From assembly GCA_018434645.1 (NCBI GenBank), contig JAHDOX010000073.1, positions 1 to 8,116 on the forward strand: DNA of 8,116 bases, written 5' to 3'. The stretch's first letter is position 1. The number at the start of each line of letters is the position of its first letter. The notes under the pieces were generated by a model, which worked only from the letters and a program-made list of their open reading frames with translations, was not told the origin of the DNA and ran no database searches. Below are positions 1 to 6,776 of this stretch, in pieces. Position numbers and translations under genes: made by a program. This stretch comes from Synergistales bacterium (lineage in GTDB: Bacteria; Synergistota; Synergistia; Synergistales; Thermovirgaceae).

Positions 1-1424
1 GCGGGGGAGAATTCCTGATTGGAAGCGGGTTTATCTTCAAAAACAACCCTGCAGGACTTGCTCCGTTTATCCAGCAGGCCTGGGAGAAAAACGTCGCCGC
101 TATCGGGCTGAAGCTCGGGAGGTATCTTTCGGAATATCCTCCGGAGGCCATCGAAGCCGCTAACGATTTAGGGTTACCCCTTATAGACATTCCCATGAAG
201 TACAAGTGGGTCGACATCATAGAGTTGATTCACGACATTCTTTATCTTGAAAGGAAATCCCTGCAGGGAGATATTCATGAAGGCTTTCTGACAATGTGGG
301 ACGAAGTCTGGGACGTGAGACGGTCCTTGCTGGGGCTGGCCAAGACATTGGGAAGGGAAATCATAGTCATTGCGCCCCAGATTCAGATAAACAATGTTTT
401 CTTGCCCCACGGTGAATCTCTAGATTTCGAGGACGCGGGCAGGTTTTTTCAAAGCCCGGTCGTAAAAGATATAACACTACCCAGTGAAGGTAACGTGCAG
501 GTGAACATCGAGCACAGGCAAGTCGGAAACAACATGGAAACTTACGCCGCTTATCGTCTCAAAACCGATTCAATAATAGAACTTTACCTTCGCATGACGG
601 AATCGGAGCAGTACATACCACTTCAGCATCAACGCATGGTCCTCAGGGCTATCAGTCTCATCAGGGCGTCGATAATCGAAGAACGTCTGATCAGCAGCAA
701 AATCCAGGCGCAAAAGGAACGCTTTCTTGAAAACCTTTGCCTGGGAATGTATAACGATGCCGACCTGGCGCTTCAAAAGGCCAAATCACTCGACATATTA
801 CTTCCCGACGATCCAGCCGTTCTCGTTGTGGCACCAAGGGACCAGGAGCACAGCTACCTGCCGACTCCAATTTACACGTCCTTGTATGCCTACCGGATCG
901 GATTCAATTGGGTTTGCATAGATTCTTCCTCCCGCATTGAAGAAAACAGGCTTCACATCGACAAACTGGCCCGGGAAAACGATCTGTGGATCTCCATGGG
1001 GAGCCCCGCCAAAGATATCCAGGGTATAGCCAGATCTTACAGCGAGGCTAAAAAGTCGTATTTCTGGCTTCGTGAATTCCGACCCGAGGCTGGATTTTAC
1101 GCCTTCAACAACCTTCTCGTCCAGACGCTGTTCTCACAGGTCGTAAAATTGCCGGAAGCCAAGGATCTGTGGGAACGCTACTGGCTTCCGCTAAAAACCG
1201 ATAAGGGCACGCGCCGTATTTTCAGCCTGGCGGAAGTGGCAAAAACACTGATTCAACAGGACTTCAACGCCAGGAAAGCCGCCGAAGTCCTGCACTTGCA
1301 CTACAATACCATCCGCAACTATATAGAGGAGCTCGAAAGGACACTCGGAATCAGTCTGGATGACCAACTCAACAGGCAAGCCCTGATCCTGGGGTATTAC
1401 GTGGATATTTCCAGAGAAAGCTAG
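1..1424 (+). CDS. PucR/CdaR-family transcriptional regulator (5' truncated by window)
   Basis: Transcription regulator of the PucR (purine catabolism regulator) family. The frame is open to the left edge: codons from position 3 read GEFLIGSGF, then an AAIGLKLGRYL stretch and LGLPLIDIP, which match the end of the N-terminal PucR ligand-sensing domain. The ATG at 195 is therefore internal and the true start is upstream; about 473 residues are visible. A middle region (about residues 230-390) resembles the CdaR GGDEF-like domain, including ISMGSPAKDIQGIARSYSEAKKSY. The last 65 residues are the PucR C-terminal helix-turn-helix (HTH_30), with NARKAAEVLHLHYNTIRNYIEEL and LGISLDD. Family members respond to small metabolites such as purine intermediates, sugar acids or amino-acid derivatives. 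The gene stops 7 bases from the convergent amidohydrolase gene, a plausible target. The family is clear; the ligand is unknown. Confidence 0.9.
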   Translation, partial: GGEFLIGSGFIFKNNPAGLAPFIQQAWEKNVAAIGLKLGRYLSEYPPEAIEAANDLGLPLIDIPMKYKWVDIIELIHDILYLERKSLQGDIHEGFLTMWDEVWDVRRSLLGLAKTLGREIIVIAPQIQINNVFLPHGESLDFEDAGRFFQSPVVKDITLPSEGNVQVNIEHRQVGNNMETYAAYRLKTDSIIELYLRMTESEQYIPLQHQRMVLRAISLIRASIIEERLISSKIQAQKERFLENLCLGMYNDADLALQKAKSLDILLPDDPAVLVVAPRDQEHSYLPTPIYTSLYAYRIGFNWVCIDSSSRIEENRLHIDKLARENDLWISMGSPAKDIQGIARSYSEAKKSYFWLREFRPEAGFYAFNNLLVQTLFSQVVKLPEAKDLWERYWLPLKTDKGTRRIFSLAEVAKTLIQQDFNARKAAEVLHLHYNTIRNYIEELERTLGISLDDQLNRQALILGYYVDISRES

Positions 1425-1431
1425 GCATCCT

Positions 1432-2346
1432 TCAACGTCGATACCTGATTCTGCGGGCAGGCTCGAAACTCGACCTTCCCTCCTGGAGGATACCGTCATA
1501 GGACTGGACGTTTCGGTCCTCGAGGTGATCGAAGGTCATGGGACTTCTTGTACCACAACTCATGAACTTTATGGGATCCGGGTTGAGCTGCGCGGAGAAA
1601 ATCTCGTCGCATCCCCTGGCCTGGGCAAGCTTCCAACCGGTGGGATCGATAATCATTGAATTGCCAAAATAACCAACCGGACCGTTTCCTACGGCGTTGA
1701 CAGCCACATAGTAGACATGGTTGTCGTAAGCCCTGGCCTTGTTTGTAAATTCCCATACGTCGAAGGACCTCAAAAAAGCGGAAGGTCTGCAAATTATCTC
1801 GGCCCCCTTGAGCGCCTCTACCCTCGCGAGTTCCGGGAAATCGCCATCATAGCAAATGGTCAAACCTATTCTGGCGAGGCGGGTTTCCACCACTACGGGC
1901 TTTTTCCCGGCCGTCGTCCAGCCACCGCCCTCTATTCGTTCTTCCGGAAAAGGATGTGTCTTGTGGTAGACTTCTCCCCTGATTTCTCCTTTGTCATCGA
2001 TTACGACCGCTGAATTATATATGACACCTTCCCGCTCTCCCCGGCTGTACGTTGTCCACACCACGTGCACGCCAAGTTTGGAAGCTGCCTCCTGGACCCT
2101 TTCGGTGCAGCATCCGGGAATAACGTCTACGGCATTCCAGAGCTTTTCGAGGGCTTCTTCGGCTTTAACGTTCTGGAAGGGAAGAAACCCTGTCGTTATG
2201 GTTTCCGGGAAAACGACCAAATCGGCACCGTGTTCGATGACGGCCCGTTCAAGAAAAACAAGCGATTTGGTTATGTTGCTCTCAACGTCCATGGGTTTGA
2301 CGGCAAACTGGCATCCCGCTACGACAATCCGTTCCATTAAATACAT
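1432..2346 (-). CDS. Carbon-nitrogen hydrolase (nitrilase superfamily)
   Basis: Cytoplasmic amidohydrolase of the nitrilase/omega-amidase superfamily, 304 residues, a normal single-domain length. The Glu-Lys-Cys catalytic triad is visible: Glu48 in VVFPETITTGF, Lys129 in YHKTHPFPEE and Cys165 in LTICYDGDFPE. The Glu pair after the lysine probably supplies the additional active-site glutamate. KARAYDNHVYYVAVNAVG (203-220) and the GNSMIIDPTG strand (228-237) are also typical. There is no signal peptide or membrane segment. The start could be the ATG at 2346 (AGGAAG 8 bases upstream) or the ATG at 2337 (AAGGG 12 bases upstream), which would drop MYL; spacing favours 2346 slightly. Such enzymes cleave the C-N bond of aliphatic amides, N-carbamoyl compounds or nitriles; triad type suggests amide more than nitrile, but the exact substrate cannot be deduced. 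Convergence with a PucR-type regulator fits a nitrogen-scavenging role. Confidence 0.9.
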   Translation of the reverse strand: MYLMERIVVAGCQFAVKPMDVESNITKSLVFLERAVIEHGADLVVFPETITTGFLPFQNVKAEEALEKLWNAVDVIPGCCTERVQEAASKLGVHVVWTTYSRGEREGVIYNSAVVIDDKGEIRGEVYHKTHPFPEERIEGGGWTTAGKKPVVVETRLARIGLTICYDGDFPELARVEALKGAEIICRPSAFLRSFDVWEFTNKARAYDNHVYYVAVNAVGNGPVGYFGNSMIIDPTGWKLAQARGCDEIFSAQLNPDPIKFMSCGTRSPMTFDHLEDRNVQSYDGILQEGRSSFEPARRIRYRR

Positions 2347-2458
2347 TCACCCTTCTTCCTGGTATTTTCCCAAAAATACGAGCACAATATTTCCTTTGGC
2401 CGGAAACAGACCTGAAATACCACTCAAATATTATTATATTGGTTATTGACCGGACCTG

Positions 2459-2479
2459 TTTTGTAAAAATATCACAAAC
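2459..2479. promoter_or_regulatory. Possible operator: odd palindrome upstream of the amidohydrolase gene
   Basis: TTTGT-N9-ACAAA forms an inverted repeat inside TTTTGTAAAAATATCACAAA. It sits about 115-130 bases upstream of the amidohydrolase start, in an AT-rich part of the intergenic gap. The size and symmetry suit a dimeric regulator, either the neighbouring PucR-type protein or a CRP/FNR-type protein (TGTGA-like arm on the minus strand), but the match is not diagnostic. A perfect TATAAT lies between this site and the gene on the minus strand (about 2435-2440), without a good -35 at standard spacing, so an activator-dependent promoter is possible. Confidence 0.25.
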
Positions 2480-2496
2480 AACCCTGTCCTTGGGTC

Positions 2497-2541
2497 AAAA
2501 AAACCACAATTTCCCTCCGACGACGGCTGTCCTTTCGGAGG
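2497..2541 (-). terminator. Possible terminator after the DUF2284 gene
   Basis: On the minus strand, just past the DUF2284 stop codon, CCTCCGA (plus 2535-2541) pairs with TCGGAGG (plus 2514-2520), a 7-base-pair stem with a 14-base loop. An alternative tight hairpin, GTCCT-CCGAA-AGGAC, occupies 2529-2543. A run of seven T follows at 2503-2497, but about 10 bases separate it from the stem, so this is not a canonical intrinsic terminator. A weaker ACCC/GGGT hairpin (2481-2495) lies further on. If it works, the amidohydrolase gene downstream needs its own promoter. Confidence 0.3.
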
Positions 2542-2544
2542 ACA

Positions 2545-3096
2545 TTATTCAACCAAAAGCAGGGCGTATCTGTCGGTCGGCTCGTCGGGCTCCTTTTTGA
2601 CCGTTATAGGATATCCCAGCTGTCGAGCGGCGGTGTAAACGTCGACGGCCATGGCTTCCATGGTGGGACGCCGCTCATGAGGATTCCGGCAGTCTTTCGG
2701 GTTTCCTGCGCAATCGTCACAGAGGTTGCAAGGATCCAGGGGCAATGCGAAAGCGCGCACCATTCCGCCCAAAAAAACCTTTTTTTCTATTTCCAGAAAT
2801 TTCCTCTGGTGCACTTTAGCCCATTCCCTGTGCTCTTCCTTTGGAGCTGTGCTCGGCACGTGAACGAACACGGCCTTTTCGTATTCGTCAAAGAAATTCC
2901 TGCACTCCGCCACTGAGGGCACATAAGGAGGGCATGAAGCATTTTTCCTGTTTTCGTCACATCCGAACAGGCATTTCATTCTTACCCAGTGAGCCACAGG
3001 CAGCGTTTCAGGCCGAATCCACTTGAATTCTCCGTATCCGTTTTCCCTCAAAAGCTCACTTATCCAGGGTATTTCCGGAGTGTAATAGTCCTGCAC
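2545..3096 (-). CDS. DUF2284 predicted metal-binding protein
   Basis: Small soluble cysteine-rich protein of 183 residues, matching the DUF2284 family of predicted metal-binding proteins (family of unproven function, common in anaerobes). Two cysteine groups are visible. The first is Cys42, Cys46 and Cys55 in the hallmark pattern WVRMKCLFGC...CPPYVPS, with Cys65 nearby. The second is CNLCDDCAGNPKDC (Cys123, 126, 129, 136), spaced like an iron-sulfur or zinc ligand set. There is no signal peptide or transmembrane helix, so it is cytoplasmic. The start codon is GTG at 3096-3094, supported by a strong GAGGTG ribosome binding site 7 bases upstream and by the usual N-terminal length. It lies 110 bases after the sensor kinase gene on the same strand and I see no terminator between them, so read-through is possible. 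A role in metal or redox chemistry is inference. Confidence 0.85.
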   Translation of the reverse strand: MQDYYTPEIPWISELLRENGYGEFKWIRPETLPVAHWVRMKCLFGCDENRKNASCPPYVPSVAECRNFFDEYEKAVFVHVPSTAPKEEHREWAKVHQRKFLEIEKKVFLGGMVRAFALPLDPCNLCDDCAGNPKDCRNPHERRPTMEAMAVDVYTAARQLGYPITVKKEPDEPTDRYALLLVE

Positions 3097-3103
3097 CTTG
3101 ATC

Positions 3104-3109
3104 CACCTC
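3104..3109 (-). promoter_or_regulatory. Ribosome binding site fixing the GTG start of the DUF2284 gene
   Basis: On the minus strand GAGGTG is followed by 7 bases (GATCAAG) and then GTG. There is no in-frame ATG nearby with a comparable Shine-Dalgarno match, so this site decides the GTG start. Confidence 0.7.
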
Positions 3110-3206
3110 TTTTCTCTGGGTATATTGACCTCTCAACAACGACGCTTTCCAAACGGCTTTCATCTTTCGCGCATTTAACGTATTGCTTTTCACTTTGACA
3201 GAGCTA

Positions 3207-4592
3207 TCATACCTGGCGACCCAAAGGCAGGAAGATCGACACCTCAAGGCCTCCATCTACTGCATTTGCAGCCGTTATTTTACCTCCATGAAGAACGACC
3301 GCCCGTTGCGCTATGGCCAGACCAAGCCCGACGCCGCCGCTACCTCTGTCGCGTGCCTCGTCGGTTCGATAGAAAGGCCTGAAAAGATCAGGCAGGCTTT
3401 CTTCCGGGACTCCCGGCCCGTAATCCCGAACGGAAATGACCACATTATCTCCTGTTTCACGAAGCCTGACTTCGACAGGCTTCCCCTGAGGCGTATGGCG
3501 CACCGCGTTTCTTATGACGTTTTCCAGGGCGCTTCGAAGCATTTCTTCGTTGAAGGCAACGAAACATTCTTCAGTCTCCGATTGAAAGCGTACTATCTTT
3601 CCCTCGTGAGAAGCTTCAAAACCGGCATCCTCCACTATGCCCTGCAAAAATGCGCGCAAGTCTGAAAGGGTCATTCGCACCCGCCCCATGTCGGCATCCA
3701 GTCTGGCTATGGAAAGAAGCTGTCCTGTAAGTTCTCCCAGGCGTTCGGCCTCGAGCTCGATCCTGTCCAGGGCGAGTTTGGCTTCTTCTCCCGAGCGTTT
3801 TCTCGCGAGTTCGAGGGCGACCACGAGACGAGCCAGGGGCGATCTCAACTCGTGGGAGATGTCCCTGATCAATCGATTTTGCGCGTCCAGCAACTCGTTG
3901 ATGTGACGAGCCATGACATCGAAACTCCTTCCCAATTGACCTATCTCGTCACCGCGTTTTTTTAGCTTGTCCCCCACTCTTACGGAAAATTCCCCTTCGG
4001 CGATAGCCATTGCAGCCTTGTTGAGTTCACCAATGGGGCTTGCCAGGTGACGGGCCAAAAACCATGATATCAGGACGATAGTGAAAAAAAGTCCCGTCAG
4101 GTGTATGAAAAGGGCCGGCTTGTTCCTCGTGAGGTCGGGGAAAAGAGGGCGTTTCGGCAGCGCTGCGACCAGGGTATAGGGATTGCCTCGTTCGGAAATC
4201 CTTTCCTGGACCATAAACAGTATTTTCCTTTTGTGTATTGTGGTTTCCCCGCTTAGTTTCGCATACTCGACAATTTCGAGGACTCTTTCGTCCATAGGTC
4301 CGGGGGCGAGGGATTTGCCCTCGGCGTCGAAGACATGAATCGAAAGACGGCTCTGGCGGCGTATCTCGTCAAGGTGTTCCCTCAGGGCTTCGCTCCCTCT
4401 TTCTTCGTAGATCTCTACACTGCGTATCCCGTGGTTGGAAAGAGCGTCCGCTATGATATCTTCCCTGCCCGTCAGGATTATTCCCTGGCGGGTCATAAAA
4501 ATCGTAAGACCTATGCCAACGAGCACCATCGCCAGCATTCCGCCCAGAAACCAAAGGAAGATGGTTGCAAAAAGGCTCCTGCCGGCCTTCAT
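3207..4592 (-). CDS. cpxA: CpxA-like sensor histidine kinase
   Basis: Inner-membrane sensor kinase of 461 residues, similar in length and layout to CpxA. Domain order: transmembrane helix about 8-33; periplasmic sensor region about 34-158; second helix about 159-180; HAMP linker about 181-235; HisKA dimerisation domain with His247 in RDISHELRSPLARL; HATPase_c domain with N-box NVIRNAVRH (358-366), G1 motif RDYGPGVP (389-396), F-box LFRPFYRTD and G2 motif GSGGVGLGLAI (417-427). The H-box has Ser where CpxA has Thr (HELRSP, not HELRTP), a common variant at the site linked to phosphatase activity. It should phosphorylate the adjacent response regulator in reply to an envelope signal. The start overlaps the regulator stop by 4 bases (ATGA), with GGAGG 7 bases upstream, so the two are translationally coupled. 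No CpxP-like periplasmic partner gene is in the window. Kinase identity is certain; orthology to CpxA is likely, not proven. Confidence 0.9.
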   Translation of the reverse strand: MKAGRSLFATIFLWFLGGMLAMVLVGIGLTIFMTRQGIILTGREDIIADALSNHGIRSVEIYEERGSEALREHLDEIRRQSRLSIHVFDAEGKSLAPGPMDERVLEIVEYAKLSGETTIHKRKILFMVQERISERGNPYTLVAALPKRPLFPDLTRNKPALFIHLTGLFFTIVLISWFLARHLASPIGELNKAAMAIAEGEFSVRVGDKLKKRGDEIGQLGRSFDVMARHINELLDAQNRLIRDISHELRSPLARLVVALELARKRSGEEAKLALDRIELEAERLGELTGQLLSIARLDADMGRVRMTLSDLRAFLQGIVEDAGFEASHEGKIVRFQSETEECFVAFNEEMLRSALENVIRNAVRHTPQGKPVEVRLRETGDNVVISVRDYGPGVPEESLPDLFRPFYRTDEARDRGSGGVGLGLAIAQRAVVLHGGKITAANAVDGGLEVSIFLPLGRQV

Positions 4593-5290
4593 TTTTCTCC
4601 CTCCGGAGGATAGGCAAAAAGGTAACCTTCTCCCCTCAGCGTCTTGATCCTCTCGCTGCCGTCGGGGTAAGGACCGATTTTCTTTCGGAGATTGCTGATA
4701 TGTACGTCGATGCTCCGGTCGAAGGGGGAATAAACTCTTTTCAAGGCTCCTGGGACGAGTTCCTCCCTTGTCACGAGCCGGCCTGCCGATCGAAGGAGAA
4801 TCTCCAGTATGGAAAATTCGACGGTGGTGAGGAAAATGTTCTTGCCGTAAAGACGAACAGTTCTGGAAGCTGGATCAAGTTCCAGACCGCCTACGGCAAA
4901 AAGCGGCAGTCCTGAAGCACCGTCTTCTCTTGCGCCCCTCCGCAGGACAGCGCGAATTCTCGCCAAAAGCTCCCTCGGGTTGAAGGGTTTGGGCAAATAA
5001 TCATCGGCACCCAGCTCCAGCCCTACTATACGGTCCACGTCGTCGCCCCTCGCAGTCAACATCAGAACAGGCATATCGGACTCTTTCCGCAGTTCCCTAA
5101 GAACGTCGAGACCACTCATCCCAGGCAGCATTACATCGAGAATCACAAGGGCATAGGCATCGTTTCTGGCGGCCTCCAGCCCTTTCCGCCCGTCGTGAGC
5201 GGAATCCAGGCAGAATCCCTCGGCTTCGAGGTATTCATGCAACAGGTCGCAAAGTTCCCTGTCATCTTCTATTATCAGGATCCTTTCCAT
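4589..5290 (-). CDS. cpxR: CpxR-like response regulator (OmpR/PhoB family)
   Basis: DNA-binding response regulator, 233 residues, close to the size of CpxR. Receiver domain 1-118: acidic pocket Glu8/Asp9/Asp10, phospho-acceptor Asp52 in ILDVMLPG, Thr79 in MLTARGDD and Lys101 in YLPKPFNPREL. A winged helix (about 130-230) follows, with RSIDVHISNLRKKIG and the wing IKTLRGEGYLF. The LTARG...DRIVGLELGADDYLPKPF stretch is very CpxR-like. The frame is open upstream to an ATG at 5422, but the conserved domain begins MERILIIEDD, and the ATG at 5290 has GGAGG 10 bases upstream; the longer version would also swallow the CpxR box. It precedes and overlaps the kinase gene. It probably binds the box at 5378-5392 and so controls its own operon and the divergent tolC-macAB operon. 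Confidence 0.92.
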   Translation of the reverse strand: MERILIIEDDRELCDLLHEYLEAEGFCLDSAHDGRKGLEAARNDAYALVILDVMLPGMSGLDVLRELRKESDMPVLMLTARGDDVDRIVGLELGADDYLPKPFNPRELLARIRAVLRRGAREDGASGLPLFAVGGLELDPASRTVRLYGKNIFLTTVEFSILEILLRSAGRLVTREELVPGALKRVYSPFDRSIDVHISNLRKKIGPYPDGSERIKTLRGEGYLFAYPPEGEK

Positions 5291-5345
5291 ACCAGGAGGA
5301 CCTCCCTTGATATACCCACTGTAGCCCAATAGAGCTGTCTCTGCC

Positions 5346-5373
5346 ATTAAGAGTGGTAAAAGATTGCCACAAA
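5346..5373 (-). promoter_or_regulatory. Weak candidate promoter for the cpxR-cpxA operon
   Basis: On the minus strand CTTAAT (plus 5346-5351, four of six matches to TATAAT) could serve as a -10. The -35 position, about TTTGTG at plus 5368-5373, is poor. The CpxR box would then be centred near -46, a usual place for an activator that contacts polymerase, and the leader would be about 50 bases. The poor -35 fits activator dependence. This is inference from spacing only. Confidence 0.3.
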
Positions 5374-5377
5374 AATC

Positions 5378-5392
5378 TTTACAAAACTTTAC
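5378..5392 (-). promoter_or_regulatory. CpxR box (GTAAA-N5-GTAAA)
   Basis: The plus strand reads TTTACAAAACTTTAC; its complement is GTAAA-GTTTT-GTAAA, an exact match to the known enterobacterial CpxR consensus. It lies in the 181-base divergent region between the CpxR-like regulator and the tolC-macAB operon, 88 bases upstream of the regulator start and 79 bases upstream of tolC. A further TTTAC half-site occurs at 5409-5413 (21 bases from the nearer arm, about two helical turns) and a GTAAA in the opposite sense at 5356-5360. Presence next to a CpxR homologue makes chance less likely, although the motif is short and AT-rich. Confidence 0.65.
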
Positions 5393-5419
5393 AGAAGTCA
5401 TCGCACTTTTTACGCTGCG

Positions 5420-5430
5420 CATAATACAAT
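5420..5430 (+). promoter_or_regulatory. Candidate -10 region for the tolC-macA-macB operon
   Basis: CATAATACAAT contains TACAAT (5425-5430, five of six to TATAAT), about 40 bases before the tolC start. No good -35 lies 16-18 bases upstream (around 5402-5408). With a start near 5437, the CpxR box would span roughly -59 to -45, suited to activation. The same bases read TATTAT on the minus strand, so the element might serve either direction. Confidence 0.4.
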
Positions 5431-5460
5431 GTTTGCATCAAAGACGATATTCGCATCGCG

Positions 5461-5465
5461 GGAGG
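5461..5465 (+). promoter_or_regulatory. Ribosome binding site of the TolC-family gene
   Basis: GGAGG lies 6 bases before the ATG at 5472. It fixes this start, which also begins an intact signal peptide. Confidence 0.7.
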
Positions 5466-5471
5466 TAAGGC

Positions 5472-6776
5472 ATGAAAAAATTTCTGTCGACCTTGCTTTT
5501 GATGTTTTTTATTTTATTCCCGGATCTTCCGATCGAAGCTTCCGACGAAATGCTATCCCTGTATAAATGCATTACTATTGCTCTGGAAAACCATCCGTCC
5601 ATCGCCTCCGCCGAGTCAGAAGTCAGGGCAGCGGCGGCAAGAACCCAACAGCAGGCTTCGGGACTCAGACCTTCGCTTTCAGGCAGCGCAAGCCATTCCA
5701 GGAGGCGTGACAGCGATACCTCCTCCACATCCGTCTCTGTAAACCAGCTACTTTCCGACGGAGGCAAGAAAAAAACCGCTGTCGACGCTGCGCAACTAAA
5801 TTACGAAGCTGCCGGTAAAGACCTTGCAAGAACCAGGCAGGATGTGATCTACAACGTTACCGAGGCCTTTTTCGGCGTTTTACAGGCCCAATGGAACGTC
5901 ATAGTCGGAGAGGAAACCCTGGACCTTTACGCGCAGCAACTTGAAAAAGCCCGGGCGGCTTACGGCGCCGGGACAGTGGCAAGGTCGGACGTGACGGCGG
6001 CGGAAGTGGACCTTGGAAACGCTCGAGTTGACCTCACCCGCTCAAGAGCGAACCTCGAGCGTTCCATAGCGGTTTTGGAAAATGAAATGGGCAACCCACC
6101 CCTTCCATCGTCTTACAGACTTGCCGATCCCGGCATTTCTGGTGAGATCGTCATAAGCCTCGATGAGGCAATGAAAGAGGCCCTGGTAAACAGGCCGGAC
6201 TTTGCCTCCAGTCGTCTGGCTCTTCAGGCGGAGAAAGCCAATCTCAGCTACCAGGCAAAGTCCATGAACCCCGAATTTTCCGGTTTCGCCGGTTATGACT
6301 GGTCCCACGGCAACTCCGGTGGTGAAGACGAGTGGCGTACCGGAGTCTCCGTTTCTATCCCGCTTTACGATGGTGGGCTGACTGCGTCCAGGATCGAGGA
6401 AGCCAGGGCTGACATCGAAAAAACAACCTCTGCACTGACTTTATCAAGGCAAGCCATTCTTCTGGAGGTTAAAACAGCAATGCTCGACATCGAAGAGGCT
6501 CGTGAGAACCTCAAGCTCACGGAACTGCTTGTTCGTCAAGCCAGAGAAAACCTTGAACTTGCAACCGGCAGATACCGGGTAGGCGTAGGGAATTCCCTTG
6601 AGGTCAGCCAGGCTGCCGAAAACTACAGCCAGGCACAGAAAACCCGGTACAACTCCATATACCAGTATCACCAGGCCTCTGCAAGTCTGGAGGCAGCCAT
6701 GGGGCGAGATCTCGCTCCCTGGACCACAGAAGACAAAAAAGTCGCCCAGGCGCCTGCGGAGGTTTCTGAACAATGA
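5472..6776 (+). CDS. tolC: TolC-family outer-membrane efflux channel
   Basis: Outer-membrane channel of the outer membrane efflux protein (OEP/TolC) family, 434 residues. Residues 1-23 form a signal peptide: KK, then the hydrophobic core FLSTLLLMFFILF, then a likely cut after IEA. There is no lipobox cysteine, so it is not a lipoprotein of the OprM type. The mature chain shows the internal duplication of TolC: VNQLLSDGGKKKTAVDAA (about 90-107) pairs with VSIPLYDGGLTASRIEEA (294-311), and YGAGTVARSDVTAAEVDLGNA (164-184) pairs with YRVGVGNSLEVSQAAENYSQA (368-388). These are strand-to-helix turns and long coiled coils of the two OEP repeats. It would form a trimeric channel joined to the periplasmic adaptor encoded next, whose start overlaps its stop by 4 bases. 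Whether it also serves other pumps is unknown. Confidence 0.92.
   Translation: MKKFLSTLLLMFFILFPDLPIEASDEMLSLYKCITIALENHPSIASAESEVRAAAARTQQQASGLRPSLSGSASHSRRRDSDTSSTSVSVNQLLSDGGKKKTAVDAAQLNYEAAGKDLARTRQDVIYNVTEAFFGVLQAQWNVIVGEETLDLYAQQLEKARAAYGAGTVARSDVTAAEVDLGNARVDLTRSRANLERSIAVLENEMGNPPLPSSYRLADPGISGEIVISLDEAMKEALVNRPDFASSRLALQAEKANLSYQAKSMNPEFSGFAGYDWSHGNSGGEDEWRTGVSVSIPLYDGGLTASRIEEARADIEKTTSALTLSRQAILLEVKTAMLDIEEARENLKLTELLVRQARENLELATGRYRVGVGNSLEVSQAAENYSQAQKTRYNSIYQYHQASASLEAAMGRDLAPWTTEDKKVAQAPAEVSEQ

Noticed and set aside
195..197. ATG at 195 as the start of the PucR-type regulator
   Set aside because: The same frame is open to the window edge and encodes conserved PucR-domain sequence upstream of it.
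1477..1492. CCTCCTGGAGG palindrome near the amidohydrolase 3' end as a terminator
   Set aside because: It has no loop, no following T-run, and lies inside the coding sequence.
1991..2449. Plus-strand open frame of 152 codons
   Set aside because: It lies opposite the amidohydrolase gene, which has complete catalytic motifs; the plus-strand translation resembles no family.
3097..3206. Terminator or strong promoter between the sensor kinase and DUF2284 genes
   Set aside because: I found no stable hairpin with a T-run and no convincing -35/-10 pair in this 110-base gap.
3183..3665. Plus-strand open frame of 160 codons
   Set aside because: It is antisense to the ATP-binding domain of the sensor kinase, with no recognisable domain.
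5291..5422. In-frame extension of the response regulator to an upstream ATG at 5422
   Set aside because: The added 44 residues match no receiver domain, cover the CpxR box, and the ATG at 5290 has its own GGAGG and the conserved MERILIIEDD start.
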